Assembly (NCBI GenBank): GCA_024103275.1
Contig: JAGFIV010000067.1
Location: 1-36,564, forward strand
Reading direction: 5' to 3'
Length of the DNA: 36,564 bases
Origin: Flavobacteriales bacterium
GTDB lineage: Bacteria; Bacteroidota; Bacteroidia; Flavobacteriales_F; PHOS-HE28
The notes beneath the pieces were generated by a model. The model was not told where the DNA came from and did not search any database. It worked only from the letters and a program-made list of their open reading frames with translations. The position numbers and the translations under genes were made by a program. This document shows positions 8,300-15,991 of the stretch, one piece after another (the stretch's first letter is position 1; each line of letters opens with the position of its first letter).

Positions 8300-10202
8300 T
8301 GAAGCGGCCGCGGCGGACACCCTTGTCGCCGACCAGCTCCAGCACGTACGGGCCCGATGGCAGCCGGGAAATGTCCACGCTGGTGGCCCGCGTCCCCGGT
8401 TTGAGCACACGGCGGCCGCCCGCATCCAGCACGCTCACCCGCAACATGCGGCCCAGATGGGGCGCCTGCCAGAAGATGCGCGTGGAGGACGGGTTGGGAT
8501 GGATGGCCAGCGTGGGGGCCGCCTCCAGGGCGGGCACCTGCGTCACCAGGTTCTGGCCGCTGATCAACCAGATCTCGGGGTCGAACAGCACGGTGTCCAC
8601 CGGGAAAGGCAGGTGGAATGAAAAGACCTGGTCGTTGGCCGTGTTGTCCAGCACGACGGTGCTGTCCACGCCCGCACCCCTGAACAGCAACGGTACCGGC
8701 ATCTCGAAGAAGTCCACCGAGGGATGCGAGGTTGCTTGGGAAAGGTCGACCGTGACCGTCCCGTCGGCATCCTGCCCCCAGACGGTGGTGTAGGAGGGAT
8801 AGCCTTCACCATAATACCAGTCGGCGAAGAAGCCGGAAAGGTCCAGGCCCGAGCTGGCTTCCAGGTGGCCTTGCAGGTCGGCCGTGGTGGCCGTGCCATA
8901 GGCCAGCCCGGGGTCGTCCAAATAATTGCGCAGCCCCGCGTAGAAGGCACTGTCCCCGCATACCCAGCGCAGCATGTGGACCACCATGGAGGCCTTGTTG
9001 TAGGTAAGCCTGCTGCTGAACAACCGGTCCTGGTCCAAGGTATCGGTCACATAGACGCTCCCGCCCGGTTGGCTGATGATGTTGAGCCGCTTGGACTCCT
9101 TCCAGAACTGCCAGTAGACAGGGTTGAGGTATTCATAATACAGGCCGGACAAGTAAGTGGCGAACCCCTCGTTCAGCCATAGGTCCGCCCAGCTGTGGCA
9201 GGTCACCTTGTCGCCGAACCACTGGTGGGCCAGTTCGTGGCACATGATATCCTTGTTGAAGGTCCCCATGAAGCTCATGGTCTGGTGTTCCATGCCACCG
9301 CCCCAGCCGAACTGGGCATGGCCGTATTTCTCGGCGGCGAACGGGTACGGTCCGAAGAGCGAATCATAGAGCGTGATCACCGGCAGCAGGCTGGTGGCGG
9401 CATTCACCGCGGTGGAGAAGTGTTCCGGGTAGGCATAGGTGAGCATCAGCAGGCTGTCCGTGGACAATGGCGCATACTGCTCATCCACGGCATAGTCCGT
9501 GACGGCCACGCCGATGAGGTAGGTGGCTATGGGATAACGGTGGCGCCAGTGCCAGGTTATCGCGTTGCCCAGCGTATCGGCTTCGGTCAACAGGCCGTTC
9601 GCGGCCGCCCGGTAGGCCATCGGGGTGGTGATGTACAGGTCCACGGAGTCGATCTTGTCGTTCAGGTCCTGTTTGCAAGGCCACCAGTCCTTGGCCCCGT
9701 AAGGCTCGCTTAGGGTCCACAGCGCCGGCGTGCCGGCATGCGTGGTTACGGCGAAGCTGCCGAAGCCGCTGGCGGGTGGTTGGCCATGGTAGTGGATCGC
9801 CACCGAATCCAACGCGCCGGTGCCCAGGGAGGCAGGCAAGGTGATCACCAGTTGGTCCCCTCCGTTGTGCAGGAAGCCAAGGCTGGACCCGTTCCGCTCC
9901 ACTTCGGTCACTTCGAGGCTGTCCGAAAGGTCCAGCGCCAGTTCGGACAGTTCGGTGGAGGCCGTGAAGTAAAACGTGATCACGCCGTTGATGTAACGGA
10001 CCGCGGGATCCAGGTCCCATTGGCAGCGTGCATATTTCAGGTCGAATCCCCGCGTCGGCGGGGCACCGCTGCGGGACATGCCGAAAAGCGGGTGATGCAT
10101 CTCCTGCCCGGCGATCTGCCGGGTGGATTCCGGGATGAACCCCGTTTGGGCCTGGATGGAAAGCGTAGCAAGGATGGACAGGGCGATGGCTGCGTGTCGC
10201 AT
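8289..10202 (-). CDS. secreted M1-family zinc metallopeptidase with T9SS type A sorting domain
   Basis: This 637-residue exported peptidase has a signal peptide (MRHAAIALSILATLSIQAQ), an N-terminal beta domain to about residue 235 and a thermolysin-like catalytic domain. The zinc site is HELAHQWFGD (His322, Glu323, His326) with Glu345 in LWLNEGFATY, the exact HExxH-18-E spacing. The exopeptidase motif normally written GxMEN is GGGMEH (301-306), so Asn is replaced by His. The last ~80 residues (IHPNPSSTRIFWQ, SVLDAGGRRVL, LPSGPYVLELVG) are a type A T9SS sorting domain, so the enzyme probably acts at the surface or outside, degrading peptides. The start at 10202 is set by the signal peptide; the frame stays open to 10394. 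It converges on ribE with an 11 bp overlap. Confidence 0.94.
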   Translation of the reverse strand: MRHAAIALSILATLSIQAQTGFIPESTRQIAGQEMHHPLFGMSRSGAPPTRGFDLKYARCQWDLDPAVRYINGVITFYFTASTELSELALDLSDSLEVTEVERNGSSLGFLHNGGDQLVITLPASLGTGALDSVAIHYHGQPPASGFGSFAVTTHAGTPALWTLSEPYGAKDWWPCKQDLNDKIDSVDLYITTPMAYRAAANGLLTEADTLGNAITWHWRHRYPIATYLIGVAVTDYAVDEQYAPLSTDSLLMLTYAYPEHFSTAVNAATSLLPVITLYDSLFGPYPFAAEKYGHAQFGWGGGMEHQTMSFMGTFNKDIMCHELAHQWFGDKVTCHSWADLWLNEGFATYLSGLYYEYLNPVYWQFWKESKRLNIISQPGGSVYVTDTLDQDRLFSSRLTYNKASMVVHMLRWVCGDSAFYAGLRNYLDDPGLAYGTATTADLQGHLEASSGLDLSGFFADWYYGEGYPSYTTVWGQDADGTVTVDLSQATSHPSVDFFEMPVPLLFRGAGVDSTVVLDNTANDQVFSFHLPFPVDTVLFDPEIWLISGQNLVTQVPALEAAPTLAIHPNPSSTRIFWQAPHLGRMLRVSVLDAGGRRVLKPGTRATSVDISRLPSGPYVLELVGDKGVRRGRFIKE

Positions 10203-10208
10203 GGCCTG

Positions 10209-10216
10209 CCAAGGTA
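10209..10216 (-). promoter_or_regulatory. weak -7 element before the M1 peptidase
   Basis: TACCTTGG on the minus strand has one mismatch to TAnnTTTG and ends 6 bases before the ATG at 10202. Weaker than the other sites, but it keeps the same close spacing to the start codon. Confidence 0.28.
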
Positions 10217-10282
10217 TGCAGAATGGTGGCGGCCCGTTCACCGGGCGCATGGATGGGAACATCCCGGCATCCCGCCCGGGCA

Positions 10283-11236
10283 TCAGAACAGGCGGGAGGC
10301 GATCGCCTTCAGGGCCTCCGAACGGCCCATGGTGTAAAAATGCAGGCTGGGCACGTTGTGTGCCTGCAATTCCTTGGCCTGCTGCACCGTCCATTCCACG
10401 CCCAGCGCCATCACCTCCTCGTCCGTGCGGCAGCCCACCAGTCCTTTCGCATACTCCTCCGGCAGGTCGATGTGGAAGGTCTTGGGCAGGAAGCTGATCT
10501 GCCGCAAGGTGGTCAACGGCTTCAACCCCGGGATGATGGGCACCCCGATCCCCTCCTGCTTGCAGCGCTCCACGAAATCGAAGTACTTGCGGTTGTCGAA
10601 GAACATCTGGGTCACCAGGTATTCGGCACCTGCCTCCACCTTGCGTTTCAGGTAGGCAATGTCGGTGGCCAGGTTCAACGCCTCAGGGTGTTTCTCCGGG
10701 TAGCAGGCCGCGCCGATGCACAGATCGGTGGGGGCGGCTTCCTGTTCCTCCTCATAGAGGTATTTGCCCCGGTTCAGCCCGGTGATCTGCCGGACCAGGT
10801 CCTCCGCATGGGCGTGGCCGTCACGTTCCGGGATGAAGTGCCCCTCGTTCTTTACCGCGTCGCCGCGCAATGCCAGCACGTTGTCAATCCCCAGGAAGTT
10901 GAGCTCGATCAAAGCGTCCTCGGTGTCCTCGCGGCTGAAGCCGCCACAGATCAGGTGCGGCACCGTGTCCACGTCGTATTTCGCCTTGATCATGGCACAG
11001 ATCCCCACCGTGCCGGGGCGCTTGCGCAAGCGGATCTTCTGCAGCAAGCCCTGCCCGCGCTCCTTGTAGATCACCTCCTCCCGGTGGTAGGTCACGTTGA
11101 TGAAACTCGGCTTGAACTCCATCAGCGGGTCGATGCCCGCGTAGATCGAACGGATGTCCTTGCCTTTCAAGGGCGGCAGGATCTCAAATGAAAACAAGGT
11201 GTGCCGACGGGAACGCAAATGATCGATCACCTTCAT
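10283..11236 (-). CDS. metF: methylenetetrahydrofolate reductase
   Basis: MetF reduces 5,10-methylenetetrahydrofolate to 5-methyltetrahydrofolate with FAD, supplying the methyl group for methionine synthesis. The 317-residue protein shows the TIM-barrel family marks: FSFEILPPLKG at the start (catalytic Glu in FE), INVTYHRE, NVLALRGDAVKNEG, IGAACYPEKHPEA, EYLVTQMFFDNRKYFDF and PIIPGLKPLTTLRQ. Length is normal and the ATG at 11236 gives the expected start. It follows the surface-protein gene ending at 11292 by 55 bp on the same strand. A direct repeat in that gap (11267-11290) may be regulatory. It need not depend on the upstream gene for transcription. Confidence 0.97.
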   Translation of the reverse strand: MKVIDHLRSRRHTLFSFEILPPLKGKDIRSIYAGIDPLMEFKPSFINVTYHREEVIYKERGQGLLQKIRLRKRPGTVGICAMIKAKYDVDTVPHLICGGFSREDTEDALIELNFLGIDNVLALRGDAVKNEGHFIPERDGHAHAEDLVRQITGLNRGKYLYEEEQEAAPTDLCIGAACYPEKHPEALNLATDIAYLKRKVEAGAEYLVTQMFFDNRKYFDFVERCKQEGIGVPIIPGLKPLTTLRQISFLPKTFHIDLPEEYAKGLVGCRTDEEVMALGVEWTVQQAKELQAHNVPSLHFYTMGRSEALKAIASRLF

Positions 11237-11266
11237 GGGAACCGGATTGGCGCGGCAACTTAATGA

Positions 11267-11290
11267 GCGATCCGCGTCGGACCGCGATCC
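11267..11290. repeat. direct repeat GCGATCC upstream of metF
   Basis: GCGATCC occurs at 11267-11273 and again at 11284-11290, 17 bp start to start, within the 55 bp gap before metF. It could be a binding site for a regulator or simple chance in GC-rich DNA. Confidence 0.25.
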
Positions 11291-11291
11291 C

Positions 11292-13469
11292 TTAACGCAA
11301 AAGCGTTACCGGCCCGGCGTAGCGCTTGCCGTCGCCCGGCTCCAGAATGAAGTAGTAGGTGCCGTCCGGTATCTCCCGGCCGGGCCGCCAAGTGTTCTTG
11401 TAACTCCCGCTGGCGTACACCTCCCGGCCCCACCGGTTGTACACCACCAGCGAGGCATTGGGGTAGTATTGCACCCCTTCGAACACCAAGGCATCGTTGT
11501 GGCCATCGCCGTTGGGGGTGAAAACGTTGGGGATGATGATCTCCTCCGGCAGCACTATCTGGACATACGTGTAGGTGTGCGTACAGCCGTCCGAGGTGGT
11601 CACCGTCAGGCTCACCGGCCAACTCCCCGGGGTGGTGAAGGTGAGGCTGAAGGAGGAACCGCTTCCGGAGCCCAGCACGCCGGCATCCCAGTTCCAGGAG
11701 ATGATCGTGGCCCCGTTGGGATCCGATTGGTCGGTAAAGTCCACGGTGGTTCCCGGCTCCACCACCCCGGAAGGCTGACCGGTGAAGTATGCCACCGGTG
11801 AGTTCGAGGTCGTTACGGTCACGGGGGCGGAAGTACCGGTGCATCCGAATTCATTGGTGACCGTGACCGTATAGGTACCTGTTCCAACGCCCGCTTCAGG
11901 CGAGCTGCTGCCATCGCTCCAGGCATAGCTGCCGTATGGCTCGGTGGTGGATAGCACGGCGGGTTCGCCCCCGCAGGTGAACAACACCCCTTGGATCACC
12001 GGGGCCGGTGCCGGCATCCCCTGCACCGTGATGCTGTCCGACAACAGGCCGCAACCCTGCGGGCCGCCGGCCACGGCGTAGGTGCCCGGGCCCACCATCA
12101 CGGTCGGCCCCACTTGTCCATTGGACCATTCGTAGTAGGGATAGCCGCCCGAGGCGGAAAGCTCCACCGTTTCACCCAGGCATACCGCAGCGGGGCCGCT
12201 GATCGACGGGGGCACGGAGGGCGCCTTCGAAACTTGCAGCACCACCGACACCGTGGAGGTGAGCGGCGGGGTGCCGTCGTCGGTGGCGGTGTAGGTGATC
12301 ACATACACGCCGGTGTCGGAAAGGGAAGGCGTGAATTGCAGGTGGATGTTCGAGGGATTGCCCGGCCCGCTGTTCACCTCGGTCATGGGCGCATTGAGCG
12401 CAGGGGTGATGGAATACGATGCCGTGGTCAGTTGGCCGCTCTCAGGCGAGAGGAAATCCACGTCCAGGTCCACCGGGTCCCCGGCACAGAGGCGCACCGT
12501 GTCGCAGAGCGAGTTGCCGCTGGCCACGGGGGCGATGTTGGAGGAGCTCACCGCCGTGGAGAAAACGAAGTTCTTGTTGCTGAGCCAGCCCACCTCGTCC
12601 GGGTTGCCGAACGGGCCGTCGTACGCGGTGCCCGGCATGTTGAAGCGCCCGAACTGGACAAAGTCCACCCCGTTGCCGCGGTTGGCGCCCACCGTGGCCG
12701 GCGTGCCGCAGAAGCCCAGCTCCAGCCCATCCCCCGGGGAGCAGGAATAGGACCCCATTGCATTGCTGCACGTGTAGCCGCTGGCCGGGTCCCAAACGCA
12801 CGATGCCGAACCGGTGGTCCATTCCATCTGCTTGTAGCAGAAGGAGACCGTCTGGCCGATGCCCACGTCGGTGTTCGTGCCGTCGCTGATGATCAGTTGG
12901 AAGGTGTTATGCTTGTCGGTCTGCCGGGCGAAATAACCCACATCGGTCCAATTGACATAGAGCGCATTGTCGGTGAGCTTATACTTCACCGTGCCCCCGC
13001 CCAGGCCGTTTTCGTCCGATCCGCGGGTGTCCACATCGCCCCAAAAGGGGGCCACCATGCGGTAGGAAGGCGTGGGGAACCCGAAGGCCGAATAGGTGGG
13101 GTGGGGCAACAGGAAGGACACGTTCCCGTTGTTGTTCACATAGCACGTGTTGTACAGGTCGCCGTACAGGTTGAAATGGAACGGGAGGTTGATCGCCGAT
13201 GAGCTCCAGTCGTCGTTGGGCTGCATGGCCAAGGTGTATGTGCTGTCGGGCTCTATCCAGCAGTTGCAGCTTCCCCCGGCCCGTTCGCCCGCCGGGCCCG
13301 CCTGCACCTTGGGCGGGGGCAGGGTGGGAAAGGTTACGTGGAATTCGGCGGGCAAGGCCCCTGCGGCCTTCAGCTGGTCGTATTCCTCCGGCGTCAATTC
13401 CACGGATTGCGCCATGGCTGAGCAGGCCGAAAGGCACACGGCCAAGGTCGCGAGAGCGTGCTTCAACAT
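11292..13469 (-). CDS. T9SS type B surface protein with NIDO-like and PKD domains (paralog A)
   Basis: This 725-residue protein has a signal peptide (about 1-20, ending SACSAMA) and a short helix-like lead (VELTPEEYDQLKAAG). A NIDO-like beta domain follows from about residue 68, opening with the Cys pair of CNCWIEPD and containing FHFNLYGDLYNTCYVNN, MVAPFWGDVDTRG and the odd segment SFCYKQMEWTTGSA. Then come a cadherin/Ig-like stretch (about 315-415), an Ig-like repeat (WSNGQVGPTVMVGPGTYAV), a PKD-like domain near 560-640 and a type B sorting domain over the last ~80 residues (IPNVFTPNGDGHNDALVF, VYNRWGREVYAS). It is paralogous to the genes ending at 13674 and 15992. Compared with them it has an extra Cys-containing loop (ASCVWDPASGYTCSNAMG). 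Export and surface location follow from known families; ligand unknown. Confidence 0.9.
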   Translation of the reverse strand: MLKHALATLAVCLSACSAMAQSVELTPEEYDQLKAAGALPAEFHVTFPTLPPPKVQAGPAGERAGGSCNCWIEPDSTYTLAMQPNDDWSSSAINLPFHFNLYGDLYNTCYVNNNGNVSFLLPHPTYSAFGFPTPSYRMVAPFWGDVDTRGSDENGLGGGTVKYKLTDNALYVNWTDVGYFARQTDKHNTFQLIISDGTNTDVGIGQTVSFCYKQMEWTTGSASCVWDPASGYTCSNAMGSYSCSPGDGLELGFCGTPATVGANRGNGVDFVQFGRFNMPGTAYDGPFGNPDEVGWLSNKNFVFSTAVSSSNIAPVASGNSLCDTVRLCAGDPVDLDVDFLSPESGQLTTASYSITPALNAPMTEVNSGPGNPSNIHLQFTPSLSDTGVYVITYTATDDGTPPLTSTVSVVLQVSKAPSVPPSISGPAAVCLGETVELSASGGYPYYEWSNGQVGPTVMVGPGTYAVAGGPQGCGLLSDSITVQGMPAPAPVIQGVLFTCGGEPAVLSTTEPYGSYAWSDGSSSPEAGVGTGTYTVTVTNEFGCTGTSAPVTVTTSNSPVAYFTGQPSGVVEPGTTVDFTDQSDPNGATIISWNWDAGVLGSGSGSSFSLTFTTPGSWPVSLTVTTSDGCTHTYTYVQIVLPEEIIIPNVFTPNGDGHNDALVFEGVQYYPNASLVVYNRWGREVYASGSYKNTWRPGREIPDGTYYFILEPGDGKRYAGPVTLLR
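11293..11308 (-). other. small hairpin spanning the stop codon of paralog A
   Basis: The minus strand reads TAACGC-TTTT-GCGTTA, a perfect 6 bp stem with a four-T loop that includes the TAA stop. It has no U-tract after the stem, so a terminator role is doubtful. Confidence 0.25.
13112..13185 (-). repeat. conserved DNA block shared by paralogs A and C (copy in A)
   Basis: This 74-base block encoding FNLYGDLYNTCYVNNNGNVS is about 93% identical to 18547-18620 in paralog C. The matching block in paralog B is much more diverged. Confidence 0.75.
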
Positions 13470-13513
13470 GGTTGGGCGGCCTAGGGCCGCGGTTGCTTGG
13501 AGAGTAAGCGGAG

Positions 13514-13521
13514 CGAAGATA
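13514..13521 (-). promoter_or_regulatory. -7 element of paralog A
   Basis: TATCTTCG on the minus strand, one mismatch to TAnnTTTG, lies 44 bases before the ATG at 13469. A TTG about 23 bases further upstream could be the -33 element. This suggests that paralog A has its own promoter in the ~200 bp gap after paralog B. Confidence 0.45.
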
Positions 13522-13673
13522 ACCGGGGGCCGGGATCAGGCTGGCAAGGAAGGAGCATGGACCCGCCGGGAGGATGAACCGGGGGCATCCGAGGAGCTGT
13601 TCCGGAAGGCCCCGAAAAGAGCAAAGGGGCGATCCATTCGGACCTGCCCCTTGCCGTGGGTCTGGTTGCCTGT

Positions 13674-15797
13674 TTATCGCATCAAGGTGACGTACCCGGT
13701 GTAATCCTTTCCATTGGACAACTTCAGGATGTAGAAATAGGTGCCGTCCGGGATCTCCTTCGAAGGCTTCCACGTGTTCTTGTAGTTCGTGCTGCTGTAT
13801 ACCTCCTTGCCCCAGCGGTCCATCACCTGCAGCGACGTGTTCGGATAGTATTGGGCCCCCTCGAAGACCAAGGCATCATTTTGCCCGTCGCTGTTGGGGC
13901 TGAACACATTGGGGAATTTGATCTCCAGTGGGATCACGATCTGCATGTATGTGTACGTGTGCGTGCACCCGTCCGAAGTGGTCACCGTCAATGATACCGG
14001 ATAATTCCCGGGCTCGGTGAACGTGTAGATGAACTCGGTGCCCGTGCCCGTCGCCAGGGTGTCGATCACCCAGTTCCAGGATACGATGGTTCCTCCGTTG
14101 CCGCTGGACTGGTCCGTGAAGACCACGGTGGTCCCCGGGAACACCTCACCGCCGGGGTTGCTGCTGAAGGAGGCCGTCGGCGGGTTGGCGGTGAGCACGT
14201 TCACCGCGGCGGAGGTGCCGGGGCAGCCCTCGTCATTGGTCACGGTCACCGTGTACGTGCCGGTCCCCACACTGGTGGAAGGCGAGGTGTCACCGTTGCT
14301 CCATGCGTAACCGGCGTAAGGTTCGGTGGTGGTCAGTACCGCGGGGTCGCCCCCGCAATTGAACAGCACCCCGGTGATGACGGGGTGGGGCGAAGGAGCT
14401 CCCGTGACGGTGACCGGGTCCGAGGTGACCAGGCAATCACCGGCACCCGCGGATACCGTGTAGGTGCCCGGCCCCACCAGCACCAGGCTGCCGTTGTAGC
14501 CGTTGCTCCAATTGAAGTTGGAGAAATCACCGGCATTCTGCACCGATAGCACGGTCCCTACGCCTTCGCAGGCTGTCAGGTCGCCGGCGATCACCGGGAC
14601 GGTATTGGCGGACTGGAACACCTCCACCATGATGGTCACGGTGGTGGTCAAGGCCGGGGATCCGTTGTCCGTGCCCGAGAAGGTAACCGTGAAGGTGCCC
14701 GGCTCGGTGGGGGTGAACGTGGTGTTGATCTCGCTGGACTGGCCGGGCGGATTGCTGAGGATGGTGTAGTCGGGGAAACCCGGTGCCGAACTGGTGGTCG
14801 TGGTGATCTGGTCCGGCTCCGGTGAGAGGAATTGCATGTTCAGGTACACCGGTTCGCCGGTGCAAACCGCCAGGTAATCGCACACCGATTGACCCGTCAC
14901 CACCGGTGCGAGGTTGGCCTGGGTGATGTCCGTGGCGAATGTGAAATGCTTGCCCGTCAACCACCCCACGCCGCCAGGGGCGCCGAAGGGCCCGTTGTAA
15001 TCGGTGCCGGCATGGTCGAACCGGCCGAACTGCACGTAGTTGACGCCATCCCCCTTGTTCGCCCCCACGGTCGCGCCTTGGCCACCAAAGCCGCCACTGC
15101 CGCCTGAGGCGGATCCGGTGGTCCATTGCATGGTGCCGTAGCAGAACGAAACGTTTTGCTGCCCGTCCACCGTGGGGTCGCCCGCCTTGAGGATCACTTG
15201 GAAGCTGTTCAGCTTGTCCGTTTGCTGGTTGTAATAGCCCACGTTCATCCAGTTCACATAAAGGGCGTCGCTGGTCACCTTGTACATCACCTTGTTCTGG
15301 TCCGCCGTACCTCCGCGGAGGTCCACGTCTGCCCAAAAGGGGGCCACCATGGTGTAGCTGCTGTTCGGGAATCCCTGGATGGTAAACGTAGAGTATGGTG
15401 CGCCGAAGGAGAGATTGCCGTTGATGTTGATGTAAACTTCCGTGTAGTACTGGCCGTACAGGTAAAAGCTGAACGGAAACTGGACCGGACCGTAGGAACC
15501 ATCGTCGCCATTGCCGATGCTGCCGGCGTTCCAGCCGCCCGGGGTCTGGATGGTGGTGTATGAATTGTCCGGCTCCACCCAGCAATCACAAGTGGCGATA
15601 CTGTCCCTTTCGGCACCGCCGTCCGCCATCACCGGGCCGGGGTGTTGGGGCATCGCCGGTTGCGGGGTCATGAACTGCAATTTCCAAGCATCGTACTGCT
15701 CGGGCGTGTGGATGTTGTCCGGGAGCTCTTGGCCCTGGAGCGGTAGGAAGCCGATCAGGGCGGCACCTAATGCGAGGAACTGTATTCTCCTGTTCAT
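13674..15797 (-). CDS. T9SS type B surface protein with NIDO-like and PKD domains (paralog B)
   Basis: This 707-residue paralog has a signal peptide (about 1-22), the lead IHTPEQYDAWKLQFM and a Pro-rich linker. The NIDO-like domain starts with TCDCWVEPDNSYT (Cys70, Cys72) and contains FSFYLYGQYYTEVYINING, MVAPFWADVDLRG and SFCYGTMQWTTGSASGG. Ig/cadherin-like segments follow (VEVFQSANTVPVIAGD, WSNGYNGSLVLVGPGTYTV), then PKD (FTDQSSGNGGTIVSWNW, FTEPGNYPVSLTVTTSDGC). The type B sorting domain is the last ~78 residues (FPNVFSPNSDGQNDALVF, VMDRWGKEVYSS). The C-terminal half is closest to paralog A, while its NIDO part lacks the NTCYVNNN segment shared by A and C. Gaps of about 200 bp on each side suggest a separate transcription unit; I found no clear -7 element for it. 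Confidence 0.9.
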   Translation of the reverse strand: MNRRIQFLALGAALIGFLPLQGQELPDNIHTPEQYDAWKLQFMTPQPAMPQHPGPVMADGGAERDSIATCDCWVEPDNSYTTIQTPGGWNAGSIGNGDDGSYGPVQFPFSFYLYGQYYTEVYININGNLSFGAPYSTFTIQGFPNSSYTMVAPFWADVDLRGGTADQNKVMYKVTSDALYVNWMNVGYYNQQTDKLNSFQVILKAGDPTVDGQQNVSFCYGTMQWTTGSASGGSGGFGGQGATVGANKGDGVNYVQFGRFDHAGTDYNGPFGAPGGVGWLTGKHFTFATDITQANLAPVVTGQSVCDYLAVCTGEPVYLNMQFLSPEPDQITTTTSSAPGFPDYTILSNPPGQSSEINTTFTPTEPGTFTVTFSGTDNGSPALTTTVTIMVEVFQSANTVPVIAGDLTACEGVGTVLSVQNAGDFSNFNWSNGYNGSLVLVGPGTYTVSAGAGDCLVTSDPVTVTGAPSPHPVITGVLFNCGGDPAVLTTTEPYAGYAWSNGDTSPSTSVGTGTYTVTVTNDEGCPGTSAAVNVLTANPPTASFSSNPGGEVFPGTTVVFTDQSSGNGGTIVSWNWVIDTLATGTGTEFIYTFTEPGNYPVSLTVTTSDGCTHTYTYMQIVIPLEIKFPNVFSPNSDGQNDALVFEGAQYYPNTSLQVMDRWGKEVYSSTNYKNTWKPSKEIPDGTYFYILKLSNGKDYTGYVTLMR

Positions 15798-15941
15798 TAC
15801 TTTCTTGGGTTGGGGCCGTACGTACCGGCATCACATCGGTCTTCCTGCCGGTAAAAGACAGGGGATTGTATGCCATGCGCACGGGGGTAGGGGTCTTGTG
15901 GTGGATACTTGGGGAAAAACAGGGCAACCAATGTACTTCCC

Positions 15942-15963
15942 GGCCCCTTGTTCACCAAGGGCC
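15942..15963 (-). terminator. hairpin 3' of paralog C
   Basis: GGCCCTTG-GTGAA-CAAGGGGCC on the minus strand forms an 8 bp stem with one bulged base and a five-base loop, 29 bases after the stop of the gene ending at 15992. There is no U-tract, so it is a weak terminator candidate; it could instead protect the mRNA 3' end. Confidence 0.35.
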
Positions 15964-15991
15964 TGGCGGGGAGTTGAATGGCAGATGGGGT

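Noticed and set aside
10203..10394. 64-residue extension of the M1 peptidase
   Set aside because: It overlaps metF and precedes a clear signal peptide at 10202.
13590..13640. Possible terminator after paralog B
   Set aside because: Only a 5 bp GCCCC/GGGGC pairing with a 12-base loop and no U-tract; too weak to report.
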